This document shows, piece after piece, positions 23,078 through 34,304 of a stretch of 64,000 nt of DNA. Under the pieces are notes generated by a model. The model did no database searches and was not told where the DNA came from. It saw only the letters and a program-made list of their open reading frames with translations. A program made the position numbers and the translations under genes. How positions within the stretch are numbered: the stretch's first letter is position 1; every line of letters starts with the position of its first letter. The stretch is from Symsagittifera roscoffensis. Taxonomy: Eukaryota > Xenacoelomorpha > Acoela > Convolutidae. The DNA is taken from assembly GCF_963678635.1 (NCBI RefSeq), contig NC_087063.1, positions 5,984,386 to 6,048,385 of the forward strand, written 5' to 3'.

Positions 23078-25078
23078 ATGAGTTTTCGAAATCATAACGT
23101 TGACGATTGTATGGATACTAATACCCGAAGTTTTACAGAATGTTGCAGCGCAAATGAGCGTGACGGACAACATAATTTGTCGAAATTGGTCCAATCGCAG
23201 ATTTCCGTTAACAATCCAGTAGGGTTACAGCAGGTTATTCAACCTTTTTCTAATAATTTGCCTCAGCAAACTTTTTTGTCCACTCATCCGGTGCTAGGCA
23301 ATCCAAACACAGGGTCAGTAGTCCCGGTAACTTCTGAAAATTATTTTGCTCCGACAACATCTGCAGAAGTTCCTTCTGGTGTAGCACCGTTCGTTCCTGC
23401 ATCAACAACAACTAATCAGGTTTCTTTAAGTCATCAAACTACAGGATCAGTAGTAGCTGGCTACCAATCACCTGTAATCCCATCACAACGACATATGGGT
23501 GTTCCCGTTAGTAGTTATAACTTTTCAAGTGACCACTATAATCCTTATAATAATTCGTGGAGACCAGCTGTTGCTGCCCCTTTAATGTCAGCTCAACAAC
23601 ACTACGTTCCTTCGACAACTGTTTTTTCCGCAGTAACTCCGATTGTTCCTCGGAATAATTTTGTTTCTTATACAAGTGGAGGGACTGATTATCACGGTAA
23701 TTCTTCGAGTTACCCAGCGACCACTCCCGGTAATTCACCTGGTGCAGACGTCGAGCGTCCACTTTCGACACGAGAGTTGGTTAATATACTCATGCACAGC
23801 CAAAAAGATCATCTCCTTGAGTGGAAGCTGACCCAGTTCGATGGCAACCCACTTAATTGGCATGAGTGGTTTGGGCAGTTCATATCGACGGTCGATTCAG
23901 CCATACTCAGTGACGATGAAAAGCTTACCTATCTGAAAACGCTCGTAGTGGGTAAAGCAAAATCCGCAATCGCTGAGTATAGCTATAGCGGAGTACTATA
24001 TAAAGACGCATTAGCAACTCTTCAAAGAAAGTTCGGGCAGCCGCATGCTGTAGTAGGGGCTCGTCTAGATAAATCGAGTAATTTTCCGCAGCTGAAAATG
24101 CATAACTCGGAAAATGTAATGGGCTTTTCCTCTACAATTTCTGGACTTGTTGCCGTATTCAAGTCTCTATCTTTTAACGATGACCTGAAAAGTGTTAACT
24201 TACTGAATCAGACTGTGAGTAAGCTTCCTCCAAACCTTAAGGAAGCATGGTCAATGCAAACCGTAAGACGCCAGTGGCATCGACCAACTCTGCTAGATTT
24301 CAACGAATGGCTTAAAGAAAAAGCGGAGGGTCATGAGAGGCTAAAAACAATTAATTCTAAGGTTAAGTCTGAAGAACCAGTGAAGCAAAAAGTAGGTACG
24401 AAAGTGTTTGCTAGTAATGCAAAAGTAAGTGATAAGACTAACGAAAAACCAAAGTTCCCTCCATGTTCTGAATGTAAAGGTCAACACGCTCTTTGGAATT
24501 GCGCCGTATTCAAAGAGAAAAACGCTACGCAACGAGCGAAACATGTAGCTGAACAAAAACTTTGCTTTGCGTGTTTACAGAGCAATCACAGTTTTCGTAA
24601 TTGTAGCAAGGCCAGAAAGTGCCTCAAGCCAGATTGTGAAAGCACGCACAACGTGCTCTCACATGAAGCTGAGAAAAATTTTCCTCCTAAGGATACTAAA
24701 AGTTCCCCGGCGTCAGGTAAGGCAAACACTAAACATGTATCCACTAACGCTGCCGTCGGTAATATTCATAGCCAGGAGTCAACTAAAGGCCTCCTGCCAG
24801 TTGCATCACTCGCCGTCTCTTCGGATGCGACGATTACTAATGCCCTAGCTCTTTGCGATATTGCTTCCACGCAGTCATGGGTATCCGCCGATCTCGTAAA
24901 ACGCCTCCATTTGGTTGGCACTTCCGTTAGCCTCGCCATAAATGGATTCAATTCCACGAGCTTGATGAAAACTCATCAAGTAAGTTTTCAAGTTACACCG
25001 AAACGAATAATAGTGAATTTTCGTTTTGTTTTCGAGCTTATGTTAAGGATCATATTCGCATTGGATCGGATAGCATAA
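23078..25078 (+). CDS. Gag-protease region of the BEL/Pao element
   Basis: A 666-codon frame. The first 250 residues are Ser/Thr/Gln-rich and low in complexity. A DUF1759-like gag core follows (FDGNPLNWHEWFGQF, about residues 262-276). CCHC-type zinc knuckles come next (CSECKGQHALWNC; CFACLQSNHSFRNC). The aspartic protease start (ALCDIASTQSWVSADLV, about residue 590) has D in place where the family carries the catalytic Asp in an LxDxGS-like setting. The frame is lost at about 25010, and protease-like sequence (DFYHAIRPVEYLLG) resumes in another frame to about 25250. The gag part looks intact; the protease is split. Confidence 0.75.
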   Translation: MSFRNHNVDDCMDTNTRSFTECCSANERDGQHNLSKLVQSQISVNNPVGLQQVIQPFSNNLPQQTFLSTHPVLGNPNTGSVVPVTSENYFAPTTSAEVPSGVAPFVPASTTTNQVSLSHQTTGSVVAGYQSPVIPSQRHMGVPVSSYNFSSDHYNPYNNSWRPAVAAPLMSAQQHYVPSTTVFSAVTPIVPRNNFVSYTSGGTDYHGNSSSYPATTPGNSPGADVERPLSTRELVNILMHSQKDHLLEWKLTQFDGNPLNWHEWFGQFISTVDSAILSDDEKLTYLKTLVVGKAKSAIAEYSYSGVLYKDALATLQRKFGQPHAVVGARLDKSSNFPQLKMHNSENVMGFSSTISGLVAVFKSLSFNDDLKSVNLLNQTVSKLPPNLKEAWSMQTVRRQWHRPTLLDFNEWLKEKAEGHERLKTINSKVKSEEPVKQKVGTKVFASNAKVSDKTNEKPKFPPCSECKGQHALWNCAVFKEKNATQRAKHVAEQKLCFACLQSNHSFRNCSKARKCLKPDCESTHNVLSHEAEKNFPPKDTKSSPASGKANTKHVSTNAAVGNIHSQESTKGLLPVASLAVSSDATITNALALCDIASTQSWVSADLVKRLHLVGTSVSLAINGFNSTSLMKTHQVSFQVTPKRIIVNFRFVFELMLRIIFALDRIA

Positions 25079-25250
25079 GTATTCCTGAATTACAGGAAAA
25101 ATACTCGCAGTTGGCTCAGATCAAACCTATACATTATAAGTATGAGGACGTCGAAATAATTATTGGACCGGATTTCTACCATGCCATAAGACCCGTTGAG
25201 TACCTTCTGGGGAAGGACTCTATTTCACCGTGCGCCGTACGCCTTCCGAT

Positions 25251-28200
25251 AGGTTAGGTTTTAAGTGGTCCGTTACCGCCGTCCTTTAAGTCGAACTCGT
25301 CTTGCTTTAAGTGTGTTGTCGAAGACATGTCTCTTGCGGACCAAATTAAAACTTGGTATGAGTTGGAATCATATGGAGCCTTCAAGCAGGTAGATGCCCG
25401 TTCCGCCGCCGACAAAAGCGCTTTGTCCGATTTGAAAAATGACACTTTTCACGATGGTGAGAGGTACAATGTACCAATGCTTTGGAACGATAAAGAGAGT
25501 ACTTTATCGAATAACTATTTTTCCTCCTTAGCTCAATTAAAGTCTTTGGAAAAGAGGCTAGATAAGGATCCGTCGCTCCGTGAAAAATACGCCGAAACAA
25601 TTAGAGAAGATGTACAAAAAGGATATGTCATAACGGTTAAGGCACACGTTCCCAAATCACAAGCCGATCGTGAGTGGTATCTCCCGCATCACCCGGTGTT
25701 GAACCCGAATAAACCCGGTAAGGTACGCCGAGTCCTCAATGGGGCATCGAAGTGTCATGGCGCTTCCTTGAACAAATCTCTGTTGGTTGGCCCGGATCTC
25801 CTTCAAAACCTCATTTTTGTACTTTTAAGATTCCGTCAGCATAAATACGCCGTTTCAGTTGACAGTGAAGGGATGTTTTTACAGGTTGGAGTCCGCGAGG
25901 AAGATCAACCTTCTCTTCGTTTTTTGTGGCGGGAGGACCCCACATGAAGTGTGCTAGTTCACCAATATACGCGTCACATTTTTGGTGCTCGTGACTCGCC
26001 GACTTGTGCGAATTTTGCGTTGCAGAAGACTGCATCGGATAATCAAGCTGAGTACCCCGAAGCTGCTTCGGCTGTTGTCCAGAATATTTATATGGATGAT
26101 TATCTGGATTCTTTTCAAAACAGGGATGACGCCTTGAAATTAGGTAGGGATTTGTCTCGTTGCTTAAACTATGTGGGTTTCATCTGACAAAATTTGTCAG
26201 CAACGTGCCCGACTTAACAACCGCTCTTGATCCGGACAACCGTGAGTCCGATTCCTCTGTTAAAGATATTTGTGCGAGTCCAGACCAGCCGTCGCATCTT
26301 CTCGGTGTTAAGTGGGATCACGTAAAAGATACCTTAGTCGTTAGTAGAGGGGTTGATCGTCCACTAGACAACGCAATCACTCGGCGTACCGTGTTGAGTT
26401 TTGTTTCCTCTGTTTTTGACCCAATCGGGTTAGTGGCTCCGTATACCGTGAAGGCTCACCTTCTATTAAAAGATATCTGGCGAATCAGCGGTCAAAAATG
26501 GGACGACGATCTGCCAGAGGAAATCAAAAAGCAGTTCCTAGAGAGGCGCTCATGTCTTCATTTGTCAGGTTCTCTGACAATACCTCGCAGCTATTTCACT
26601 GACCCTTTCGACCGAATAGAACTTCCATGTTCGGTGATAGTTCGCAGGATGTTTTCTGTGCCGTCGCTTTCCTTCGTGTGCGACTTGCTAGCTCGCATTA
26701 GACCGAATTAGCCTTTGTGTTTGGCAAAGCCCGCGTTGCGCCTATGAAAGCGCTATCTATTCCAAAGTTAGAGCTTCAAGCGGCTCTTCTTGCAACCCGC
26801 TTAAAAGAAGAAATTTTGAAGGGTCTTACTTTCAAAGTCACGGATATTTTCATGTGGACAGATAGTACCACTGTTCTTCAGTGGCTTTAACTCCTGTAAT
26901 AAACTACCCCTTTTTGTTGGAATCGCACTGGTGATATTCTGGAGTCTACCACCACTGATCAGTGGCATCACATACTTAGCGGTGATAACCCAGCTGATAC
27001 CGGTACACGAGGGATTTCTTCGGAAGCCCTCAAGGAAAGCAGCTGGATTAATGGCCCTAGTATACTGAGGACGACTGATTGACCGTACAAGCCCGATACA
27101 AGGGTTATTGATAAAATAAGACTCAAAGGACCTTCATGTGATATCGACATTTGTCTGAAAGATTCATCAAATTTCGTCGTCGATGTTTGACAGAAAAATC
27201 TTCCATTCGAAAAATGGGAGAGATTCAATTCATTTGTAAAATACAAACTGACAGTAGCATTTTTGTTAAGATGGCTGCCATCCCATAAACATTTCAGGTC
27301 GAGTATATTAGAAATTATAGACCCGTGTGAAATGGATATTGCTGAACAGAAGCTCATTTACCTGTCCCTGGGTGAAACATTCCCTAGTGAGCTAAAACTA
27401 CTAAGATCCGGTAAAGTTATCACGAAGAATAGTCGGATCGCCAAGTATTCGCCGTTCATTGGACCAGCTGGCATCCTTCGCTCGACTGGGCGCATCAGCC
27501 GCTTGGTTAATTCCGATTTCGATAGCAAGCATCCGATTATACTTGATGCACGTCACGCGGTTGTTCGGTTATTGGTTAAAAACTTGCACGTTAGGAATTT
27601 CAATCAAGGCTTGGTTACATGCATGCGGTGGTTAATTTGAAAAACGTTGTTAAATTTGCGATGGTTGCTGCGAAACATTGAAAATACTTGCGTTGTGTGC
27701 CGAAAACTGTAACTCATATGATGGCTGATCTGCCCGTTGAAAGGCTGGGTTACAAGCAACCTCCTTTCTCTAACACAGGTGTCGACTACTTTGGGCCGTT
27801 CCTAGTTCCAATCCGGAGAAGTACGGAAAACAGGTAGGGTTTTTTGTTCACCTGTCTCACCACTAGAGCGGTGCACATTGAAGTGGTCCCCTCGCTCGAC
27901 ACAAGCTCTTGTGTGATGGGCGTGGAGAGGTTTATTGCACGTCGCGGTACTCCGACTACCATCAAGTCCGACAACGGCGCGAACTTTGTTGGCGCTCAAA
28001 AAGAGCTCTTAGCTTGCGTTGAGAGTTAGAACAAGCTCGCACCCGCTGTTTTTGTTCAGAAAGGGATCAAGTGGAAATTCAATCCACCCAGCGCACCGCA
28101 CCATGGTGGCTCCTGGGAGCGATTAGTTCGGAGTGTCAAGCGCGTTTTGTATGACATCCTAGGCAACAGGAGAGTAACTGAGGAGATTCTAAGAACCACG

Positions 28201-28563
28201 CTGTGCCTTGTTGAGCAATGACTTAACGCTAGACCGGTAACAGCCGTTAGTTCCAATCCGCTAGATCTAGAGGCGTTGACCCCGAATCATTTTATCCTTG
28301 GTCAACACGCAGCGAGTTTTCCGTCGCTAAGTTTCGAAGAAAACTTCGACCATAAGAAGCGGTTCGCCAGAGCGCAATCATACGCTAACGCAATATGGAC
28401 ACGGTGGATGCGTGAAGACGTTCCTTCCCTCTATAGGAGGGCAAAGTGGCACAACCAGTCAGACATTAAGTTGAAAGCCGGCGACTTGGTTTGGGTCATA
28501 GAGCCTGACACTCCACGTGGACATTATCCACTCGCACGTATCCTAAGACTGCACTGTTTTTGA
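25251..28563 (+). pseudogene. Pol region of the BEL/Pao element (RT, RNase H, integrase), broken
   Basis: Fragments in shifting frames follow the BEL/Pao order. Reverse transcriptase lies at 25327-26190, with RRVLNGASKCHGASLN and the YMDD box at 26091-26102. The A17 peptidase and RNase-H region runs to about 26880, with LGVKWDHVKDTLVVS near 26310 and FMWTDSTTVLQW-like sequence near 26850 cut by a stop. A zinc-binding and integrase core spans 27263-28220, with IKSDNGANFVGAQKEL near 27965 and FNPPSAPHHGGSWERL near 28080. The C-terminal domain follows (LTPNHFILGQHAASFP, 28276-28563). At least six stops or frame changes are visible. The family copies the element RNA into DNA and inserts it; this copy cannot. 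Confidence 0.8.
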
Positions 28564-28812
28564 TTCTAATTCGGTTCAGCCTTGATTAAGGCTGACCGCT
28601 AAAAAGAGCAATTTGTCTCAAGAACATTACCGACCGGTTCTTGTGGCTAGCTTGCGCCAATTTGTTATTGAAACTGTGAATATTATTGAAGTTATGATGT
28701 TATACCCGACCGAAAGGACGAGAAGTTTTTGCCGATAAATTCTCTCGTTAAATTCAAACATTCGACGTTAACGGAGATTAGGCGCACACCGAAATTTTAG
28801 ATTGATTTAGAT

Positions 28813-29159
28813 TGTTCTAGATTGATCTAGAATGTTTCAAATGGTCCTTAATTACTCCAGATTGTTCCGGAACTTTCATACACATATATACCTGTTGTTC
28901 GCTGTTCACTCTCCCTCCCAATATTTGATAAAGCGTTAATAATTAAGAAAATAAATACAACTTAAAAAAACAGGAGTTGATAAAAAAAAATCGGAAAATT
29001 AAATAACGTCCTAGTTTGTGTAAAAAACTCAAAAACAACTCAAATTGAAACATTGGGGCATAAAAAGAAACTTTTCACATCTTACGTTCAAAATATGAAA
29101 ACTTGAAAACGAACTTTGATTTACGAATAATTTTCGAAAATTTTTTCTTTAGCAGTTCA
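28813..29159 (+). repeat. Second LTR of the BEL/Pao element
   Basis: Matches the LTR at 22653-22969 over its whole length. It carries an extra ACACATATATACC-like insertion after CTTTCAT and an extra TTTTCGAAAA block near its 3' end. The visible divergence means the insertion is not recent. Confidence 0.65.
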
Positions 29160-29322
29160 ACTGGCAGATACAAACTTCTAGAATACTCAAAATAACTGTT
29201 CGAATAAATTTAGCTTTACTGAAAAATCAATTTTACTAGTTTTTTTCAATTAAAATTAACCGAAATGAGTTTTCGAAATCCTAACGTTGACGATTGTATG
29301 GATACTAATACCCGAAGTTTTA
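29160..29322 (+). pseudogene. Leader and gag start of a second, truncated BEL/Pao copy
   Basis: The primer-binding-like TGGCAGATACAAAC, the leader and an ATG-led stretch (MSFRNPNVDDC) match 22970-23135 and then stop abruptly at GAAGTTTTA. The following bases TCGAAATT match a site 45 bases further on in the first copy, so a deletion inside the second copy is possible. Confidence 0.6.
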
Positions 29323-29889
29323 TCGAAATTTAAAATTTTTCTCCAACGCTTCAACATTTAACGAAGCATGAAATGATTTAGGCTACTGGTCAGACAATCA
29401 AGAAGTCGAGAAGCTTGATAAAAAGCAAGAAGAACAACCATCGGATCAATTTTGCAATGGTTGATTTAGTGAACAATTAAAGGTAAGATTTTTCATTTTT
29501 GAAAAAAAAAAGATTCTTTTATCTTTGCAATTATTATTTTTTTAGGAAAACTAAAACCCTGAAACTTTTTCAGTATTTTAGAGAAAAAACTTTGATAGAG
29601 AAATGGAAAAGTTATATACCGAAAAAATATATACTGAAAAAGTTAAGCCAAAATCGTCGCCTGTAGTCGAGTGGAACAAAATCAAGTTCGTCACAAAGAA
29701 CCAAACACCTCAAAAGTCCTTGTGTAGACAATTATTTTGACAAATAGTTACAAATACTTGGATTCAAAATTATGTGTTTATCTTTCATAATTAAGCATAC
29801 AGTTGCATATTCAATAGAAATTTATCTTAAATGCTATTAAAAAAATTTACAAAAGGATATTTTAGCTTTTACTGATCAGTAAAAATTTA
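29323..29889. other. AT-rich spacer
   Basis: A short hydrophilic frame around 29370-29480 (NDLGYWSDNQEVEKLDKK) ends in a stop before a GTAAGAT word. It could be a stray exon or chance. Nothing else is recognisable. Confidence 0.3.
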
Positions 29890-30669
29890 GGTAACAAGAT
29901 AACAACTGGAACATTGGACAGAGTTGCAAGCATGGTTATCGGTCCGAATCCGTGAGGATCAGTTTCCTATTTGACTATTGCCAGAAATAGTTATCACGCG
30001 TATTTTAATACGCTTTACGCAGCGCTAACTACAACAGCGTTTGAGATGGCTGGTTATGAACCAGGCAATTTGATAAGAGGAGCAATTTCGACAAGTATGT
30101 ACTTATTTGCTGAAGGCTAGACTCGATAGCGTGTACTCGTCCATTTCAGGACAACGACCCGCCCAGAGATTGGCCCTTCCCAAAGCCTTTGAGATACCTA
30201 CCGCATTAGGTAAAGTACTCAATGACATTGACGCGTTCCACTGCGGAACGTTAGGTATGACGATTTGTCCCAGGGCATGGAACCCCGAGGAAAATCCGGC
30301 TCACAGGATCAACGCACTCGATCTAGACAATATGATGTCTATTACGAACTTCATACGTTTCGGTAAAACTCGTCTATTTTGGACCACTACGACCGTAAGT
30401 GGCGTTGAAATGGGACTGCTTATTGGAATTTGTCCTCACGCTCGTCTGTAGCAATTGCACAGGCAGCAGCAATAGGAACAGGTTCGATTACAGTAATTGC
30501 AGCTTTTAAGGATTTCACACCTTACGACGCTGTGCTTGCTGCAGTATGCGTTCGTGGATTCAATAGAACTATTCCAACTGGATTCGGTGACGTAGAGACA
30601 CTTCTATGGACCAGCAATCCCATAGTGAACATGCCAGAGATCAGGACTAGATTCTGTGTACATGCATAG
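29890..30669 (+). pseudogene. Frame-broken coding remnant, possibly an endogenised virus structural gene
   Basis: Protein-like sequence runs through three consecutive frames: about 29890-30110 (with a TGA at 29953), 30107-30451, then 30430-30669 ending in TAG. The joins need one frame change near 30107 and another near 30430. Composition is more balanced than in the AT-rich surroundings, and there are no introns. Typical pieces are SISGQRPAQRLALPKAF, DLDNMMSITNFIRFGK and VCVRGFNRTIPTGFGDVET. The size, alternating small and hydrophobic residues and lack of introns recall capsid proteins of small RNA viruses found as endogenous copies in invertebrate genomes, but I could not match a family. It may instead be a piece of an unknown host or transposon gene. 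It is not expressible as one protein. Confidence 0.35.
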
Positions 30670-30837
30670 CCCCTAGTGGAGGAAGTCTGAGTGGCTTGAT
30701 GTACCATTTAGAACTTAACAGTAGTTTGTACAATAGGTTAAATTTATTTTTTACAGCAGCAAAGTCTATTGAAAAATTCATTAAGTGTTGGAGGTTATTG
30801 AAAATGTCTTCCATGGGGCTGGGCTAACATCAAATCA

Positions 30838-30996
30838 ACCAGCAGCGCGGTTGTGAAGAACAAATCCAACAAAACTGGTTCTCGCAAGAAAAAACTATGT
30901 TCAATAGCACATTGAACCATTCCCAAAAAGCAATGACATTACTGACAGCAGTCATATTTGATGCACAATCGGCATTAGCGCTGCTGAACAGGTGTC
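30838..30996 (+). other. Short open stretch after the coding remnant
   Basis: About 50 codons read without a stop as a Gln-rich helical segment (EEQIQQNWFSQEKTMF then MTLLTAVIFDAQSALALL) and end at TAA. It may be the tail of the remnant just upstream in another frame, or an independent relic. Family unknown. Confidence 0.25.
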
Positions 30997-31079
30997 GAGT
31001 TGCTTAAGAGGCGTACAAACTGATGGCCCATTCTTTCCACAAGAGATACGTCAGTAAATGTTTGACGGACAATCCTTCT

Positions 31080-31262
31080 ACAAAGAGGCGAAGCTTCGCT
31101 TCGCAAACACTTGCCAGAAAACGACAAAAAGCAGCTCTATAAAGTTCAATAATAAAAATTAGAAATAAGCCTCAAATTAGCAAAAATTTGGTTACTTCTG
31201 AGATTCAAACCTCGGACCTAGAGATTACTAGTCTCACGAACTAACCGCTCAGTCAGGGAAGC
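31080..31262 (-). repeat. tRNA-derived SINE copy
   Basis: On the minus strand there is an A-box-like GACTGAGCGGTTAGTTC, then a B-box-like GAGGTTTGAATCTC, then a body ending in GCGAAGCGAAGCTTCGCC. The same head-body-tail order appears at 50061-50235. The cloverleaf does not close, so it is a SINE and not a tRNA gene. Confidence 0.55.
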
Positions 31263-31799
31263 TTAATATACGCCAAACACAAGCCACACGAAAAGCAGAG
31301 AACAAATGCTATGCAATTTCCAATGCTACAGTGAAATTTCCAACTAAGCGACACTTTTACTTAATGAACACTTTTATTTGTGCCTTAGGTTAAAAAAAAC
31401 GAGAAGGTTCGTAATAACACAATAAGCTGATCGCAAATGTAAACAACGACAACACTTGTTTTTGAAGATAATTCCAAGTCGTTTTATTATCTTACATATT
31501 TTGTTCCTACAAGTAAATCACAAAGTGAAAGGTTTCTGTACACATTATTATTTTTAAACATAGTGGATCTATTCACATAAAGTGAAAGCTTTTTCTTTAT
31601 TCATGAAACCTTTTCACAATATTTGAAGGCTATTACTTAAAATAGGTATTCCTAAAAAATGCTTTTACAAAATGCGAATTTAAAGTTTAAGGTAAAAGTG
31701 TGAAATGACAGTTTTTAATGAGATTTCTGTTGAGACAGATTAATGAAAATCCGCTTTGGTGGATAAAAGCAGGAAAACGCAGCGGCGGCTGGAGAGAAT
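31263..31799. other. Left flank of the tandem array
   Basis: Unique AT-rich sequence without recognised genes, ending at the breakpoint where the repeat unit begins (TCCACTGGTGAAC at 31800). Confidence 0.4.
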
Positions 31800-32234
31800 T
31801 CCACTGGTGAACTACCAGACTGCAAATACTTACATAAAAAAACTTATATCCAACTAATTTTGAGAGAGGTACGACATTTTCTGCATTTTCACAATTTAAA
31901 TTTTCGGATTCGTGTTGCACTCAGGAGTCAGGAACGTCTTCAAATAGTCTATGCGGCAAATTTAGGCCTGCCTGAAATAGTCGCTTAAATAGGCAAATAT
32001 CGGTAAAACCCGTTGAAAACGTTAGTTTACGAAAAAGTACTATTGCACCACTTCGGTTTTTTTTCGGATTATTTTTGTTGAATAATTTTTCTAATAATTT
32101 GATCAAATAGGCGAAATATGGTGAAATAGTCGTAGTCGCAAGTGATGATGAAATATTATTTCCGAAAATAGTTAATAATGTCACTCTCATTTTCCACGCT
32201 ACACCGCCGATAGATAATTGCACCCTTTTTTTAG

Positions 32235-33790
32235 GAGAAACGTCTGAGGAGGAGGAAGATGACGACGAAGTGCCTGAGCCAGACGCAGCGATTGAGATCA
32301 GCCAGCCAGACCCGAATTTGCAGAAGTTGAAAGACGATAACGAGAAGTTGAAAGACGATAACAAGAAGTTGACAGCCGATAACGAGAAGTTGAAAGACGA
32401 TAACAAGAAGTTGACAGCCGCTAAGGAGAAGGAGAAAAACGATAACAAGAAGTTGACAGCCGATAACAAGAAGTTGACAGCCGATAACGAGAAGTTGAAA
32501 GACGATAACACGAAGTTGAAAACCGCTAACGTGACGTTGACAATGGATAAGTTGACAGCCGAACACTTCAACTGCAAGTGGATCAGGGGCAGGGCAGAAA
32601 AGGAGACGGTCACCAGTGCCGACGAAGAGTAAGATGCAGAAACTACAAGTAGCACCGGCAGTAATAAGAAATGTTCTCCCATGGTGTCTGCATTTAGTCG
32701 ACCTTCACCAACCCCAAGCTTAAATGTCCTCTACTCCAGGTAATTCATAGTTTATTTTTGGCGCCCATCCCCCTATATGTACCATGCTACACGCCCTTAT
32801 ATAGGCAAGGTAGATATGTAGGCATGGTATATTCGGTTGGGTGTAGGCATGATTGATACTCTGATGTGTTGGGTGTAGGCATTCGGCATTGTATTTCGGT
32901 TAGGGAAATGAATCCGCCCCTGAATCCGTCCCTGAGTGGACAACCCTAACAAAGATATATGGGTGTATAGATATGCTGTATAGCCATTTCGGCTACTAAT
33001 TTCTAATATCTGTTCGTTGTTTCAGTCGTTGTTCAAGACGCTGGGTTCACGGAATGTCTGATGGATATTTTCCGGGATATTCCGCCTCAAACTTCGCTTC
33101 ACACCGTGGTGTGCCTCATGTCTATAATTGACCGTAGGGCGGCTGCAGTCGATCCGTTGGATTACCAGTTCTTGTCGGATTACCATACAGAGAAGAAAAA
33201 CTCCTCAAGTTTCATGTACACGTATCCGTGGTCGTATTTCACGCACCTTAAACACAATGTCGGCAAGAGCAGAGGAACAGAATAACAGAACTGTGGCTGG
33301 AAAAATCTGGAAACAAATCCTGACCTACTGTTCAATCGTGAGAAGCTGTTAACATATTGCCAGCAGGTACATAGTGTAGCGGAGGAGGAGGATGTCAATA
33401 TACCACTACCAGATGCTCCAAAATCTCTACGTGAATGGAATTTCTATCCAGAGTGGGCACGGGTGATGTTACGCGTCAGTGGAGACATCAATGCCAAATG
33501 CCATATCCAGTGAAATGCGGCTGTTAAGAAGAGGAGATGCCGGTCAAGAATCGTACAATGATAAACAAGTCGATAAAGTCCACCTGCAGCTTGTGTATTA
33601 TTATATTCACCTTTGTCTGGACTTTGGGAGAAATATAAGTGCCACGGGTGAAAGTGGTGGCTAGACTACGACGTCGTGGAAGGTGTAATTAGCCGTAGAG
33701 ACAAAGAACAAGGCAGCGGCAGCGGTCAGGAGAAGTTTGTCTGCCTCCGTTTTGGTGGCTATGGATGCAGACGAATCTGCTGGAGACTGA
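32235..33790 (+). pseudogene. Array gene copy 1 (exons 2-3 only)
   Basis: Exon 2 (32235-32739) encodes an acidic stretch and ten or so KLxxDNx heptads in one continuous frame. A 17-base deletion near 32560 then shifts the frame, and the NLS-like tail is lost. Exon 3 starts at 33026 after TGTTTCAG; its frame is stopped by TAA inside KSRGTE. The equivalent of exon 1 lies outside the array and is absent. Not functional. Confidence 0.7.
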
Positions 33791-34304
33791 TTTTACGACT
33801 GATTTGGCGACTGATTTGATTTCGTGTTTCGATAATTTACTGCTTTCAATTTCTTTTTTTCAATTCAATGTCTTTCAATTTCTTTTTTCGATGTATCGCA
33901 TTCTCGTTGCCGGGTAGTTGATTTCATAACACCAGGTCTGATTTCATAACATCAGGTCATCACATATCGTTGGGGCAAACACATTCTTAGTACAACAGCA
34001 TTCCCAATCAATGTATCGCATTCTCGTTGCCGGGTAGTTGTTTTCATAACACCAGGTCTGATTTCATAACATCAGGACATCAGATATCGTTGCAGACGAA
34101 AAAATCGTTGCAGACATATCGTCGCAGACGAAAAAACCTACCTCCAATTCCAGAACACACATTCCACGAATTAACTTTACCTGTTAACGTTCCTCTAAAC
34201 AAAATCAAATTCCTATTTATGCCTATTCTGTCAACATTTTTGTTAAGATAAGAAACTTAATTTTCAAACCGAGCCTCAAGTTTCTTTTCTGTTTCAGTTT
34301 TGTA

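Larger units (their letters stand above)
22653..29322 (+). mobile_element. BEL/Pao LTR retrotransposon, decayed, with tandem stump
   Basis: An LTR, primer-binding-like site, gag-pro frame, broken pol frame and second LTR are all present in the order expected for BEL/Pao elements. The similarity between the ends does not stop at the LTR: 28813-29322 repeats the LTR, the leader and the first 19 codons of gag before it breaks off. That is best explained by a second element in tandem whose interior was lost. No target-site duplication was identified. The pol part contains several stops and frame shifts, so the element cannot move by itself. Confidence 0.8.

Noticed and set aside
22653-23135. LTR of 483 bp extending to the last base shared with the 3' copy
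   Set aside because: It would contain the gag start and leave no room for a primer-binding site. An LTR ending at 22969 followed by TGGCAGATACAAAC is more natural.
31190-31262. Functional tRNA gene on the minus strand (also considered at 17.2, 50.2 and 54.7 kb)
   Set aside because: A- and B-box-like words exist, but the acceptor and anticodon stems do not pair, so these are SINE heads.
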